A stretch of 64,000 nucleotides of DNA, from assembly GCF_003814555.1 (NCBI RefSeq), contig NZ_RKQN01000001.1, positions 1-64,000 of the forward strand, in the 5' to 3' direction. Position 1 is the stretch's first letter. Every line of letters begins with the position of its first letter. Positions 36,520 to 46,062 of this stretch are shown here, in pieces. This DNA is from Vulcaniibacterium tengchongense. GTDB taxonomy: Bacteria; Pseudomonadota; Gammaproteobacteria; Xanthomonadales; Xanthomonadaceae. The translations under genes and the position numbers were made by a program. Below the pieces are notes generated by a model. It worked only from the letters and a program-made list of their open reading frames with translations, made no database searches and was not told the DNA's origin.

Positions 36520-37836
36520 CTACGAGGTCGCGCCGAGTTGCTGGATCAGGTAGCCGCTGCTGCTCTGCAGCTGGGTGACCAGCTGCTCCATCGCGGTGAA
36601 CTGCGCGGTGTAGCGCGCCTCCACCGCCTCCATCCGGCGGTCGAGCTGCGCGTACTGCTCGGTGTAGCTCTTCAGCCGCGCGTTGAGGTTGTCGGTGCGC
36701 ATGTCGAACAGGCCGTCGTCGTCGAGCGCGCGGCCCAGCGCCTGCTCCAGGCGCGCGCCGTAGCCGTCGTCGCCGCCGAACAGGCGCGCCAGCGCGTCCG
36801 GGTCCTCGGCCAGGCCCTTGCCCAGCGCGGCGCCGTCCAGGCTCAGGCTGCCGTCGGTGGCGATCTTCAGGCCCAGCGCCTTGAACGCCATCACCTGCTC
36901 GCTGGCGAGGTTGCGCAGCTGGCTCTGCAGGCCGCGCACCATGCTGTCGCCGGTGAGCGTCGAAGCGGTCTGGGTGTCGGCGTTGTAGGCGGTGAGCGAG
37001 CGGCTCAGCGACAGCGCGGCGTTGTAGGCCGAGACGAAGCCCTGCAGCGCGGTCTGCAGCGCCGAATCGTCGACCGCGACCGTGAGGTCGAAGGCCTGGC
37101 CCGGCTTGGCTTCGGTCAGGGCGAGGGTCACGCCCGGCAGCAGGTCGGTGATGCGGTTGCCCGAGGCGGTGCGCAGCAGGCCGTCGACCTTGACCTGGGC
37201 GTCGGCGGCGGCCGCGGTCTCGCCCAGGCCGCCCGGGAAGGCGAGCGCGGCCAGGCCGCCGTCGCCGCCTTCGGCGCGGATGCGCAGCGCGTTGGCGGTG
37301 CCGGTGGCGGCCGCGGTGAGCACCAGGTGCTGGCCGTCGTCGGCGTTGACCAGGCTGGCGGACACGCCCTTGCCCGCGGCGGCGGCGTTGATCGCGCTGC
37401 GGATGTCGGCGAGGGTGTTCTTGCCTTCGGCGATCGCGACCTCGATGGTCTCGTCGCCGGCCTCGATGATCAGGGTGCCGGTGCCGACCGCGGCGTCGGC
37501 GGGGCGCCCGGCGGACGTCAGCTTGTGCGCGCTGGCCAGGCTCAGCACTTCGATGCGGTAGCGGCCGGACGCGGCGTCGCCGCCGGCGCTGGCGGTGAAG
37601 CCCGCGTCCTCGGGCACCTGGGTCTTGCGCGCGCTGCCGCCGCCGTCGCGCAGCTTGTCCAGCGCGCCCTGCAGGTTGGCGAACGCGCTCTTCAGCGAGC
37701 CGAGCGCGGACAGTTCGGTCTTGGTCCGGCTCTCGGCGCGGGCGATCCGGTTCTCGGCCGGCGCGCGCTCGGCGGCGACCAGCTGCTGCACCAGCGACGG
37801 GATGTCGAGGCCGGAGCCCAGGGTGGAGACGGCCAT
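36520..37836 (-). CDS. fliD: Flagellar filament cap protein FliD
   Basis: Pentameric cap under which flagellin folds. It has 438 residues. The N-terminal coiled coil starts MAVSTLGSGLDIPSLVQQLV and the C-terminal one runs from about residue 390 (QYAQLDRRMEAVEARYTAQF) to SGYLIQQLGATS. The middle is the variable exposed part. The ATG at 37836 is preceded by GGAGG at seven bases. It follows the fliC terminator, so it relies on read-through or an unseen promoter. Confidence 0.95.
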   Translation of the reverse strand: MAVSTLGSGLDIPSLVQQLVAAERAPAENRIARAESRTKTELSALGSLKSAFANLQGALDKLRDGGGSARKTQVPEDAGFTASAGGDAASGRYRIEVLSLASAHKLTSAGRPADAAVGTGTLIIEAGDETIEVAIAEGKNTLADIRSAINAAAAGKGVSASLVNADDGQHLVLTAAATGTANALRIRAEGGDGGLAALAFPGGLGETAAAADAQVKVDGLLRTASGNRITDLLPGVTLALTEAKPGQAFDLTVAVDDSALQTALQGFVSAYNAALSLSRSLTAYNADTQTASTLTGDSMVRGLQSQLRNLASEQVMAFKALGLKIATDGSLSLDGAALGKGLAEDPDALARLFGGDDGYGARLEQALGRALDDDGLFDMRTDNLNARLKSYTEQYAQLDRRMEAVEARYTAQFTAMEQLVTQLQSSSGYLIQQLGATS

Positions 37837-37917
37837 GGCTCAGCCTCCGCGCGCGCGAAGGCGCGGCGTGCGGGACCGGACGGGCGGGCGGGGCATGGCG
37901 GGCATGGCGTCTCCTGG

Positions 37918-37956
37918 AAAAAGCCGGCGGGGCGCGCTCGCGCGGCGCCCCGCCGG
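37918..37956 (-). terminator. Rho-independent terminator after fliC
   Basis: On the minus strand a perfect 12-bp stem (CCGGCGGGGCGC/GCGCCCCGCCGG, 37924-37956) with a 9-base loop is followed by C and five T residues (37918-37922). It begins 10 bases after the fliC stop. Its strength fits the very high expression of flagellin and should separate fliC from fliD. Confidence 0.93.
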
Positions 37957-37966
37957 AGGCCGTGGA

Positions 37967-39094
37967 TCAACCCAACAGGCTGAGCACGTTCTGCGGCACG
38001 GCATTGGCCTGGGCCAGCATCGCGGTGCCGGCCTGCTGCAGGATCTGCGTGCGGGTCAGCTCCGCGGTCTCCTTGGCGTAGTCGGCGTCGCGGATGCGGC
38101 TGCGCGAGGCGGACAGGTTCTCGCTGGTGCTCTGCAGGTTGGCGATGGTTGAAGTGAAGCGGTTCTGGATCGCGCCCATGTCGGCGCGGGCGGAGTTCAC
38201 CGAGGTCAGGGCGGCATCGACGATCTCCATCGCGCGCTGCGCGCCGGCGAAGCTCGAGATGTCCAGGTCCTTGGCGAAGCTGGCGGCGGAGGCGTCGGCG
38301 TCGGTGCTGCCGGCGGTCAGGCCGGTGCCGGCGACGGTGCCGCCGATCACCAGGTCCTGCCCGGCCTTGACCGAGGTCAGGGTGATCTCGTCGCCGTCGA
38401 CGCTGGCGTAGACGCCGGTCTGGTCGAGCTTGTCGTTGATCGCCTGGGCCAGGGCCTTGGCGTTGTCCGCGGCCACGCCGGTGTCGGCGACGTCGGCGAT
38501 GGTCACGCTGTTGATCGTCAGGCCGCTGATGTCGGCGCCGGCGGTGACGGTGCCGGTGGCGTCGGCGGCGAACTTGACGTTGCCCAGCGCGTTCGCGTTG
38601 GCGTCGACGATGCTGTTCACGCCGATGGTCTGGCCGGCGTTGGCGCCGACCTGGAACAGGGCGCCGGCGAAGGAGCCGTCCAGCAGCTTGGTGCCGTTGA
38701 AGTTGGTCTGGTTGGCGACGCGGTCGATCTCGGCGACCAGCTGCGAGACTTCGGCGTTCAGCGCGTCGCGGTCGGACTGCGAGTTGGTGGCGTTGGCCGA
38801 CTGCACCGCCAGTTCGCGGATGCGCTGCAGGTTGTTGCCGATCTCGACCATCGCGCCTTCGGCGGTCTGCGCCAGCGAGATGCCGTCGTTGGCGTTGCGC
38901 ACGGCGACGTCGAGGCCGCGGATCTGGGTCGAGAAGCGCTCCGAGATGGCGAGGCCGGCGGCGTCGTCCTTGGCGCTGTTGATGCGCAGGCCCGAGGACA
39001 GGCGCTGGATGGTGGTCGCCAGGCTCGCGCTGTTGGTGCTCAGGTTGCGCTGCGCGTTCAGCGACATCACGTTGCTGTTGATGACTTGTGCCAT
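37967..39094 (-). CDS. fliC: Flagellin FliC
   Basis: Filament subunit of 375 residues. The N-terminal D0/D1 helices start [20 protein letters not shown] and include [20 protein letters not shown]. The C-terminal D1/D0 part is [20 protein letters not shown] then [20 protein letters not shown]. The central variable region (about 180-280) is short and rich in Ala, Asp and Thr. It is the only flagellin in the window and is flanked by a sigma28 promoter and a strong terminator, so it is a single-gene unit. No glycosylation genes are nearby. Confidence 0.98.
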   Translation of the reverse strand: MAQVINSNVMSLNAQRNLSTNSASLATTIQRLSSGLRINSAKDDAAGLAISERFSTQIRGLDVAVRNANDGISLAQTAEGAMVEIGNNLQRIRELAVQSANATNSQSDRDALNAEVSQLVAEIDRVANQTNFNGTKLLDGSFAGALFQVGANAGQTIGVNSIVDANANALGNVKFAADATGTVTAGADISGLTINSVTIADVADTGVAADNAKALAQAINDKLDQTGVYASVDGDEITLTSVKAGQDLVIGGTVAGTGLTAGSTDADASAASFAKDLDISSFAGAQRAMEIVDAALTSVNSARADMGAIQNRFTSTIANLQSTSENLSASRSRIRDADYAKETAELTRTQILQQAGTAMLAQANAVPQNVLSLLG

Positions 39095-39195
39095 GGTGGT
39101 CTCCGGTGGTTTCGTTCGGTCCGGCGTGGCGACAGGCCGGCCGGCTTACCGCAGGGGTTGGTCGGTGGAGCCGGCCTCAGCCGCTGCTGTTTCCG

Positions 39196-39222
39196 ATAGC
39201 GGCGTCGGCTACGAAACCTTTA
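39196..39222 (-). promoter_or_regulatory. Sigma28 (FliA) promoter of fliC
   Basis: The minus strand reads TAAAGGTT (39215-39222), 11 bases, GCCGCTAT (39196-39203). The -35 box begins TAAAG as in the consensus and the -10 box differs at two positions. The start is expected near 39190, giving a leader of about 95 bases. The leader has an 8-bp inverted repeat GGCCGGCT/AGCCGGCC (39139-39146 and 39169-39176) and the ribosome site GGAG. Confidence 0.85.
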
Positions 39223-39288
39223 GGCCTCCTGTTGACAAGTACGGCGCGATTCGCTTCTGCGGCGGGAGCCCTGCGGACAAGCGCGGGC

Positions 39289-40491
39289 TCAGCGCAGCAG
39301 GTCGAACAGCGTGCTGGACTGCAGGCGCACGAATGCGCCCTGCGCCGCCTGCAGCGCCGCGCTCTCGATGCTGAAGCGGCTGATCGCCTCGGCGTAGTCG
39401 AGGTCGCGCAGGTTCGACAGCGTGGTCTCGAAGGCCAGCGACTGCGCCTCGCGCAACTCGCCGGCGCCGTCGAGCGCGGCGAGCTGGGCGCCGGCGGCGG
39501 CGCGGCCGTCGACCAGGTGCTCCTGCGCGGTGGCGACGTCGCGCAGCGAGCTCTGCAGCAGGTTCTGCTGGGCGGCGCGCTGCGCGGGCGTGTCGTCCGG
39601 CATCCCCAGCGCGGCGATCAGCCGGTCCACCGTGGCGAACACGTCGCGCTGCCCGGCCGGCCCGATCGCGAAGATGTCGCCGGCGGCCGGCTCGCCTTCG
39701 ATGCGCAGGTGCAGGCCGGCGGCGACGATGCTGTCGCCGCTGGCGTAGGCGCCGCTGGCGACCACCGTGCCCGCGCCGTCGCGCACCTCGTAGGCGTCGG
39801 CGGCGGTGAACACCACCGCGTAGCGCTGGCCGTTCCAGTTGCCGGCCGCGTCCAGGCCGAAGTCCAGCAGCACGCCGCCGCCGGCGTTGGCCGGGTCGGC
39901 CTGGGCGTCGAGCCGGCCGTCGCCGGTGCGCACGCGCATGAACAGTTCGCTGCCGGGCAGGGTGTCGTCGACCAGCAGGTCCGGCGCCACCTCGACCCGG
40001 CGCCGGGTCTGGTCGCCGTTGTAGAGCGCGGTGCCGCCGCTGAGCGCGAACGGCGCGCGGTCGTCGGCGGTGCCGCCGAACAGGTAGCGGCCGCTGCCGT
40101 CCTGACTGTTCGCCAGGCCGAGCAGTTCCTTGCGGATCACCTCGAGTTCGGCGGTGATGGCCTGCTTGTCCTCGCTCGACAGGCTGGCGTTGTTGGCCTG
40201 CACCGCCAGTTCGCGCACCCGCGCCAGGTTGTCGCCGGCCTGCGCGAGCACGTTCTCCTGCAGGTTCAGCCGGTTCTGCAGCAGGTTGGCGTTCTCGCCG
40301 TAGCGGGTCAGTTCGGCGAGCGCCCGGTCCAGGCCCACCGCGGTGCCGGCGGCCACCGGGTCGTCCTTGGCCGTGACCAGGCGGCGCCCGCTGGCGAGCT
40401 GCTGCTGGGTGTGCGCGAGCGCGCTCTGCTTGCGCAGCATCGCGCCCAGCGACTGCTGGTAGAGGTTGCCGGTGGAGATGCGCGGGTTCAT
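39289..40491 (-). CDS. flgL: Flagellar hook-filament junction protein FlgL (HAP3)
   Basis: Second junction protein, 400 residues, flagellin-like at both ends. It starts MNPRISTGNLYQQSLGAMLR with KDDPVAAGTAVGLDRALAEL, and ends in the helix AQGAFVRLQSSTLFDLLR. The ATG at 40491 overlaps the flgK stop (ATGA). It is the last gene of the long flg run. A weak hairpin (GAGCCC/GGGCTC, 39266-39290) overlaps its stop but has no T run. Confidence 0.95.
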   Translation of the reverse strand: MNPRISTGNLYQQSLGAMLRKQSALAHTQQQLASGRRLVTAKDDPVAAGTAVGLDRALAELTRYGENANLLQNRLNLQENVLAQAGDNLARVRELAVQANNASLSSEDKQAITAELEVIRKELLGLANSQDGSGRYLFGGTADDRAPFALSGGTALYNGDQTRRRVEVAPDLLVDDTLPGSELFMRVRTGDGRLDAQADPANAGGGVLLDFGLDAAGNWNGQRYAVVFTAADAYEVRDGAGTVVASGAYASGDSIVAAGLHLRIEGEPAAGDIFAIGPAGQRDVFATVDRLIAALGMPDDTPAQRAAQQNLLQSSLRDVATAQEHLVDGRAAAGAQLAALDGAGELREAQSLAFETTLSNLRDLDYAEAISRFSIESAALQAAQGAFVRLQSSTLFDLLR

Positions 40492-42368
40492 CGGCTCACC
40501 GCCTGGATCAGGGACTGGAACATGCCGTCGGCGGTGGCGATGACCTGCGCCGCGGCCTGGTAGGCCTGCTGGAAGCGCAGCATGTTGGCCGCCTCCTCGT
40601 CGATGTTGACGCCGGCCACGGCGTCGCGCGCCGACTGCGCCTGGTCGTGCAGGATCTGCTGCGCCTGCGCGGCCTGGTCGGCCTGGCGCGCGCTGGAGCC
40701 GACCGAAGTGGTCAACCCGCCGAGCGCGCCGTTGAGCGACACGGTGCCGCCGTTGAGGCGCTTGGCGTCGTCGAGATTGGCCAGCAGCAGGGCGTTGCCG
40801 TTGTCGCTGGAGCCGGCGCCGGCCGGGCCGACGCCGAAGCGGTCGCCGGCGGCGGGCGCGCCGTCCAGGGTCAGGCTCCAGCCGTTGGCGGCGATGGGCT
40901 GGCCCGGCGTGTAGGCGAACGGGCCGGCGCCGTCGACGGTGTAGCGGTCGGCGTCGATGAATTCGATCTCGACGTTCGCGAGCAGGGCGGGGTTCGCGGC
41001 GTCGTCCACGCGCAGCCCGGCGACCTTGCCGCTGCCGAGGTTGCCCAGCTCGGCTTGCGCCTTGACCGGGGTGGCGGCGGCGATGCGGTTGGGGTCGGCG
41101 ATGGCCACGCCGAGGCCGCCGGCGATGCCGGCGGTGGGCTGCAGCAGGAAGCGGTCGCCCGCGGCGGCGGTGCCGCCGACCACGATCTCCACGCCGCCCA
41201 CGCGCAGCGGATCGGCCGCGGTACCGGTGCCGCTGAGCGCCACCGCGGCGCCGGTGTTCGGGTCGGTCGCGCTCCAGGCGCTGCCGTCGAAGCGCAGCAG
41301 CACGTTGCGGCCGTCGACCGCGGCCAGGTCGCCGACGCGCGCCTGCAGGCCGGCGTCGCCGGCGTTGCCGGCATGCGGGTAGGCGCTCGGCGCGGGCAGG
41401 GCGAAGAAGTCCGCGCCCATCTGCCCGTTGAGGTCCATGCCGGCGCGGTGCTGGGCGTTGAACGTGGCCGCGAGGCCGGTGGCGAGGCGGCCGAGTTCGG
41501 CCAGCGCCGGGTCGAGCACGCCGCCGCGGAACTCGAGCAGGCCGCCGATCTTGCCGCCGAGCGTGGCCGCGTCCAGCCGCACCTGCGCGCCGTTGCCCTC
41601 CAGCGCCAGTTGCAGGCGGTCGGGGCGGTAGGGATCGGCGACGGCGGTCAGCCGCGCGGCGGTGTTGCCGACCACCAGCGCCTGGCCGCCCGGCGTCACC
41701 ACGTTGAGCGCGCCGTCGCTCTGCGCGACGGTGCGCCCGCCGGTATGGCCGGCCAGTTCGGCGATCAGCCGGTCGCGCTGGTCCAGCAGGTCGTTGGCGA
41801 CGTGCCCGGGGTTGCTGACGATCTCGCCGTTGAGGCGGGCGATCTCGCTGCTGAGCCGGTTGACCTCGGCCACGGCGCTGCGCAGGCCGGCGTCGACCTC
41901 GTCGTCCATCGCGTCGAGCTGGCCGTCGAGCTGGTTGAAGCGGGTGGCCAGCGCGCGCGCGTCGGCGAGCAGGTCCTCGCGCGCGGCCGAGGACGCGGCG
42001 GCGGCGCCCAGGCCGCTGGCGGCGTCGAAGAAGTTCGACCACACCCCGGCCAGGCCGGTCGCCGGATCCGACAGCAATCCGTCCACGCGCGAGGCCAGCG
42101 CGGCGAGCTGCTGCAGGCGCGCCAGCTCGCCGCCGCTGTCGAGCAGGCGCGCGGTGGCCAGTTCGTCGGCGACGCGGCGCACGTCCGCCACCTGCACCCC
42201 GTTGCCGACGTAGCCGTAGCCCATGTCGGTGGGATTGCGCGTGGCCAGCTCGACGCGCTGGCGCGAATAGCCGTCGGTGGCGACGTTGGCGACGTTGTGG
42301 CTGACGGTGGCGAGCGCGCGCTGGAACGCGATCAGGGCGCCGGCGCCGGTGGAGAGGACGTTCGCCAT
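40488..42368 (-). CDS. flgK: Flagellar hook-filament junction protein FlgK (HAP1)
   Basis: First junction protein, 626 residues. The N-terminus MANVLSTGAGALIAFQRALA then TVSHNVANVATDGYSRQRVE carries the rod-hook signature. The C-terminus GVNIDEEAANMLRFQQAYQA and ATADGMFQSLIQAVSR matches the family. The middle is a long variable region. The ATG at 42368 lies 5 bases after flgJ and the gene is coupled to flgL. Confidence 0.96.
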   Translation of the reverse strand: MANVLSTGAGALIAFQRALATVSHNVANVATDGYSRQRVELATRNPTDMGYGYVGNGVQVADVRRVADELATARLLDSGGELARLQQLAALASRVDGLLSDPATGLAGVWSNFFDAASGLGAAAASSAAREDLLADARALATRFNQLDGQLDAMDDEVDAGLRSAVAEVNRLSSEIARLNGEIVSNPGHVANDLLDQRDRLIAELAGHTGGRTVAQSDGALNVVTPGGQALVVGNTAARLTAVADPYRPDRLQLALEGNGAQVRLDAATLGGKIGGLLEFRGGVLDPALAELGRLATGLAATFNAQHRAGMDLNGQMGADFFALPAPSAYPHAGNAGDAGLQARVGDLAAVDGRNVLLRFDGSAWSATDPNTGAAVALSGTGTAADPLRVGGVEIVVGGTAAAGDRFLLQPTAGIAGGLGVAIADPNRIAAATPVKAQAELGNLGSGKVAGLRVDDAANPALLANVEIEFIDADRYTVDGAGPFAYTPGQPIAANGWSLTLDGAPAAGDRFGVGPAGAGSSDNGNALLLANLDDAKRLNGGTVSLNGALGGLTTSVGSSARQADQAAQAQQILHDQAQSARDAVAGVNIDEEAANMLRFQQAYQAAAQVIATADGMFQSLIQAVSR

Positions 42369-42373
42369 GCGGA

Positions 42374-43330
42374 TCAGCCTCGTTGCGCGCCGCCGACGCC
42401 GGCGAGCGCGCGTTGCAGGGTGGGGCCCTCGGCGATCGCCGCGATCTTCGCGGCGTAGCCGGGGTCGGTGGCGTAGCCGGCGCGCTGCAGCGCCCCGGCG
42501 AACCGGCGCGCGTCGCCGGCGCCGAGCGCCTGCGCGTAGCGCGGGCTGGTCTTCAGCAGGCGCACGTAGTCGGCGAAGCTGGCCGCCGGCGAGTCGTAGG
42601 TGCGGAAGCTGGCGACCTCCTCGCGGCGCGCGCCGTCGACGTACTCGTGGGTGCGCGCCTGCGCGCGGCCGCCGCTCCACGACGCCCCGGCCTTGATCCC
42701 GAACAGGTTATGGCCGCCGCCCTCGGCGTCCTGCGGCAGGCGCCGGCCCCAGCCGGTTTCCAGCGCGGCCTGCGCGACCAGCGCGCGCGGGTCCACGCCG
42801 AGCTCGGCCGCGGCCTTGCGCGCATGCGGCCAGATCGAGCGGGCGAACGCCTCGGGGCTGGAGCAGTCCAGCGGCGCATCGGTGTCGCAGGCGTCCGCCG
42901 CCGGCGGCGCGGGCAGCGAAGCCGGATCCAGCCCTGGCAGCGAGACGCCGCTGTCGCTCGGCGCCAGCGGCAGCGCCGCGGGCGCTCCGAGCGGGAACGC
43001 CGCGGCCGGCGCCGCCGGCGCCAGCGGCAGCGGGCCCGACGGCGGGGCGGCGGGCGTGGCCGCGGCGCTGCGCTCGAGCTGGCGCACGATGCCCGGGGCC
43101 AGGCCCAGGCCGCGGCCCCGGGCGAGTTCGCGCGCGAGCTGCTGGTCGTACAGCTCGCGATAGGGGCCGCCGTCGCCGAACAGCGGGTCGCCGAGGCCGG
43201 CGCTGCGCATCGACTTGAGCAGCATCTGCGCGAACTGCGTCTCCAGCTCGCGCGCCGCATGCTCGATCCGCGCCCGCGGGGTTTCGGCGGGCGCGTTCAG
43301 CGCAGCGGCGGTGGCGGAGGGCAGGCGCAT
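42374..43330 (-). CDS. flgJ: Flagellar rod-cap and peptidoglycan hydrolase FlgJ
   Basis: Two-domain protein of 318 residues that helps assemble the rod and opens the cell wall for it. The rod-binding part (about 20-95) contains LETQFAQMLLKSMRSAG and PYRELYDQQLARELARG. After an Ala/Pro linker the glucosaminidase domain (about 170-310) has the catalytic region LVAQAALETGWGRRLP and GHNLFGIKAG. Such fusion of both domains is typical of gammaproteobacteria. The ATG at 43330 follows flgI by 6 bases. Confidence 0.95.
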   Translation of the reverse strand: MRLPSATAAALNAPAETPRARIEHAARELETQFAQMLLKSMRSAGLGDPLFGDGGPYRELYDQQLARELARGRGLGLAPGIVRQLERSAAATPAAPPSGPLPLAPAAPAAAFPLGAPAALPLAPSDSGVSLPGLDPASLPAPPAADACDTDAPLDCSSPEAFARSIWPHARKAAAELGVDPRALVAQAALETGWGRRLPQDAEGGGHNLFGIKAGASWSGGRAQARTHEYVDGARREEVASFRTYDSPAASFADYVRLLKTSPRYAQALGAGDARRFAGALQRAGYATDPGYAAKIAAIAEGPTLQRALAGVGGAQRG

Positions 43331-43336
43331 GGGCGA

Positions 43337-44470
43337 TCAGATCACTTCCAGCTCCGCGCGCAGCGCGCCGGCGCGCTTGAGCGCTTCGAGGATCGCGACG
43401 ATGTCGCCCGGGGCCGCGCCGACCGCGTTGACCGCGCGCACGATCGCTTCCAGCGAAGTCCCGCCCTCGAGCAGGAACATGCGCCCGCCCTCCTGGCGCG
43501 CCTCGACGGTCGAGCGCGGCGCGGCCACGGTGGCGCCGCCGGCCAGCGGATTGGGCTGGCTGACCTGCACGTCCTCGGTGATCGACACCGCCAGCGAACC
43601 GTGGCTGACCGCGGCCGGCAGCACGGTCACCTGCCCGCCCATCACCACCGTGCCGGTGCGCGAGTTGACGATCACCTTGGCCGGCGCCGCGCCGGGATTC
43701 ACGTCCAGCGCTTCCAGCCGCGCTAGGAAACCGACGCGGTCGGCGTCCGCCGGCGGCTCGACTTCGATGGTGACCGCGTCGACCGCGCGCGCGCGGCCGG
43801 CGCCGAACGCCCTGTCGATCGCCTCGACGATGCGCGCCGCGGTGGTGAAGTCGGCCTCGTGCAGGTTCAGCGTGACGTTGCCGGCCGGCGCCGCGCCGGC
43901 GACCGCGCGCTCGACGATCGCGCCGTTGGGAATGCGGCCGCCGTTGGGCGCGTTGACCGAGATGCGCGAGCCGTCCCGGCCGGCCGCGCCGAAGCCGCTC
44001 ACCACCAGGCTGCCCTGCGCCACCGCGTAGACCTGGCCGTCGGCGCCGCGCAGCGGCGCCATCAGCAGGCTGCCGCCGCGCAGCGAGACCGCGTTGCCGA
44101 TCGACGAGACGGTGACGTCGATGGCCTGCCCGGGCTTGGCGTAGGGCGGCAGCTCGGCGTGGATCGCCACCGCGGCGACGTTCTTCAGCTGCGGGTTTAC
44201 CCCGGGCGGGATGCTGACGCCGAGCCGGTCGAGCATGGTCTTCAGGCTCTGCACGGTGAACGGGGTCTGGCTGGTGCGGTCGCCGCTGCCGTCCAGGCCG
44301 ACCACCAGGCCGTAGCCGACCAGCGGATTGCCGCGCACCCCGGCGACCTGGGCCAGGTCCTTGATCCGCTCGGCTTGCACCGCCGGCGCGAACGCCCACA
44401 GCGCCAGCGTCGCGAGCGCGAGGCGCCGCCAGCCGCGCGGCCCGCCGATCGTCTTCGTCGTCCAGCCCAT
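43337..44470 (-). CDS. flgI: Flagellar P-ring protein FlgI
   Basis: Periplasmic bushing in the peptidoglycan layer, 377 residues. A signal peptide runs to about residue 33 ([11 protein letters not shown]). The mature start [20 protein letters not shown] and the segments [20 protein letters not shown] and [15 protein letters not shown] are highly conserved. It lies 9 bases after flgH and 6 before flgJ. Confidence 0.97.
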   Translation of the reverse strand: MGWTTKTIGGPRGWRRLALATLALWAFAPAVQAERIKDLAQVAGVRGNPLVGYGLVVGLDGSGDRTSQTPFTVQSLKTMLDRLGVSIPPGVNPQLKNVAAVAIHAELPPYAKPGQAIDVTVSSIGNAVSLRGGSLLMAPLRGADGQVYAVAQGSLVVSGFGAAGRDGSRISVNAPNGGRIPNGAIVERAVAGAAPAGNVTLNLHEADFTTAARIVEAIDRAFGAGRARAVDAVTIEVEPPADADRVGFLARLEALDVNPGAAPAKVIVNSRTGTVVMGGQVTVLPAAVSHGSLAVSITEDVQVSQPNPLAGGATVAAPRSTVEARQEGGRMFLLEGGTSLEAIVRAVNAVGAAPGDIVAILEALKRAGALRAELEVI

Positions 44471-44479
44471 GCGGCCTCC

Positions 44480-45271
44480 TCAGTACGGAAACGCGGCGGA
44501 GTTGAAGAACCGCCCCAGCCAGCCCATCGCGTTGGACCGCGCCAGCGTGCCGCGCCCGCCGTAGACGATGCGCGCCTCGCCGACCCGGTCCGAGGTGATC
44601 CGGTTGTCGGGACCGATATCGGCGGCGCGCACGATCCCTTGAATCTGCACCAGCTCGTCGCCCTGGTTCAGGCGCAGGCGCTTCTCGCCGCGCACCAGCA
44701 GGGTGCCGTTGCCCAGGTCCTGCACCACGGTGGCGGTGACCGAGCCGCTCAGGCGGTTGCTCTGGGTGCTGTCGCCGGCGCCTTCGAACTCGCGCGACGC
44801 GTCGATCCCGGCCTGCAGGATCGGATGGCCCTTGTAGGTGACCGGCAGCCCGGCGAGGGTCGGCGCCGACAGCTCGGCGCCGTGGTCCTTGCTGACCGAG
44901 GTGCGCGCCTGGGTGCGCGCGTTGGTGCTTTCGACCAGCACGATGGTGACCAGGTCGCCGACCTCGCGCGCCTTGTCGTCCTCGAACAGGCGCAGGCCGC
45001 GGCTGGCCGGGTAGATCGAGCCCGCGCTCGCCGCCTGCGGCGCGGCCGCGGCCGGCAGCGGCAGGGGCGCCGGCCGCTCCGCGTACGGGCGCACGTCGCC
45101 CATCACCGTCGCGCAGCCGGCCAGCGCCGGCGCGAGGCAGGCGGCGAGCCAGGGCGCGCCGTTGCGGGCGCGGAGGGACGCGCGCCGCCGGCTCGCGAGG
45201 GCGCGGACGGCGGAGCCCAGCGCCCGTACCGGGTTCGGGAGGTTGCGCGGACGTGGCGGCGACACGCTCAT
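44480..45271 (-). CDS. flgH: Flagellar L-ring lipoprotein FlgH
   Basis: Outer-membrane bushing, 263 residues. The lipobox LAGC places the lipidated cysteine at residue 53, so about 40 basic residues (ALASRRRASLRARNG) precede the hydrophobic stretch, an unusually long n-region. No later start codon in frame fits. The mature part has the conserved GSIYPASRGLRLFEDDKARE and ends WLGRFFNSAAFPY. The ATG at 45271 lies 5 bases after flgG. Confidence 0.95.
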   Translation of the reverse strand: MSVSPPRPRNLPNPVRALGSAVRALASRRRASLRARNGAPWLAACLAPALAGCATVMGDVRPYAERPAPLPLPAAAAPQAASAGSIYPASRGLRLFEDDKAREVGDLVTIVLVESTNARTQARTSVSKDHGAELSAPTLAGLPVTYKGHPILQAGIDASREFEGAGDSTQSNRLSGSVTATVVQDLGNGTLLVRGEKRLRLNQGDELVQIQGIVRAADIGPDNRITSDRVGEARIVYGGRGTLARSNAMGWLGRFFNSAAFPY

Positions 45272-45276
45272 GGCGA

Positions 45277-46062
45277 TCACAGGTTGTTGTTGAGGAAGCC
45301 GAGCATCGCGTCGGTGGTCGAGATCGCCTTGGCGTTGGTCTCGTAGGCGCGCTGGGTCTCGATCATCGACACCAGCTCCTCGACGATGTTGACGTTCGAG
45401 CTTTCCAGCGAGCCCTGCACCAGCAGGCCGATGCCGTTGGTGCCGGGGCCGCCGGCCTGGGCCGGGCCGCTGGCGCCGGTCTCGACGAACAGGTTCTCGC
45501 CCTTGGCCTGCAGGCCGGCCGGGTTGACGAAGTCGGCCAGGGTCAGCGCGCCGATCTGCACCGCCTCGGCCTGGCCCTGCACCTGCACGCTGACCGTGCC
45601 GTCGGCGGCGATGGTCACGCTCTGCGTGCCCTCCGGGAACTGGATGCCGGGTTGCACCGGATAGCCGGTGTTGGTGACCAGCTCGCCCTGGGCGTTGATC
45701 TGGAAGCTGCCGTCGCGGGTGTAGGCGCTGGAGCCGTCCGGCAGCAGCACCTCGAAGAAGCCGCGGCCGTTGATCGCCACGTCCAGCGCGTTGCCGGTCT
45801 GCGACAGGTTGCCCTGGGTGAACTGCTTGGCGGTGGCCGCCACCCGCACGCCGGTGCCGATCTGCAGGCCGCTGGGCAGCTGGGTCTGCTCGGAACTGGC
45901 GCCGCCGGGCTGGCGCACGGTCTGGTACAGCAGGTCCTCGAAGCTGGCGCGGTCGCGCTTGAAGCCGGTGGTGTTGGTGTTGGCGAGATTGTTCGAGATC
46001 ACCGCCATGCGCGTCTGCTGCGCGTCGAGGCCGGTCTTGGCGATCCACAGAGCCTGGGTCAT
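45277..46062 (-). CDS. flgG: Flagellar distal rod protein FlgG
   Basis: Distal rod subunit of 261 residues. The N-terminal helix [20 protein letters not shown] and [20 protein letters not shown] are standard, and the C-terminus ends [19 protein letters not shown]. The ATG at 46062 is preceded by GGAGA. A 440-base repeat-filled gap separates it from flgF, which is unusual inside this operon. Confidence 0.97.
   Translation of the reverse strand: MTQALWIAKTGLDAQQTRMAVISNNLANTNTTGFKRDRASFEDLLYQTVRQPGGASSEQTQLPSGLQIGTGVRVAATAKQFTQGNLSQTGNALDVAINGRGFFEVLLPDGSSAYTRDGSFQINAQGELVTNTGYPVQPGIQFPEGTQSVTIAADGTVSVQVQGQAEAVQIGALTLADFVNPAGLQAKGENLFVETGASGPAQAGGPGTNGIGLLVQGSLESSNVNIVEELVSMIETQRAYETNAKAISTTDAMLGFLNNNL

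Noticed and set aside
39266-39290. Hairpin at the flgL stop as a terminator
   Set aside because: Stem GAGCCC/GGGCTC with a bulge, overlaps the stop codon and lacks a T run.
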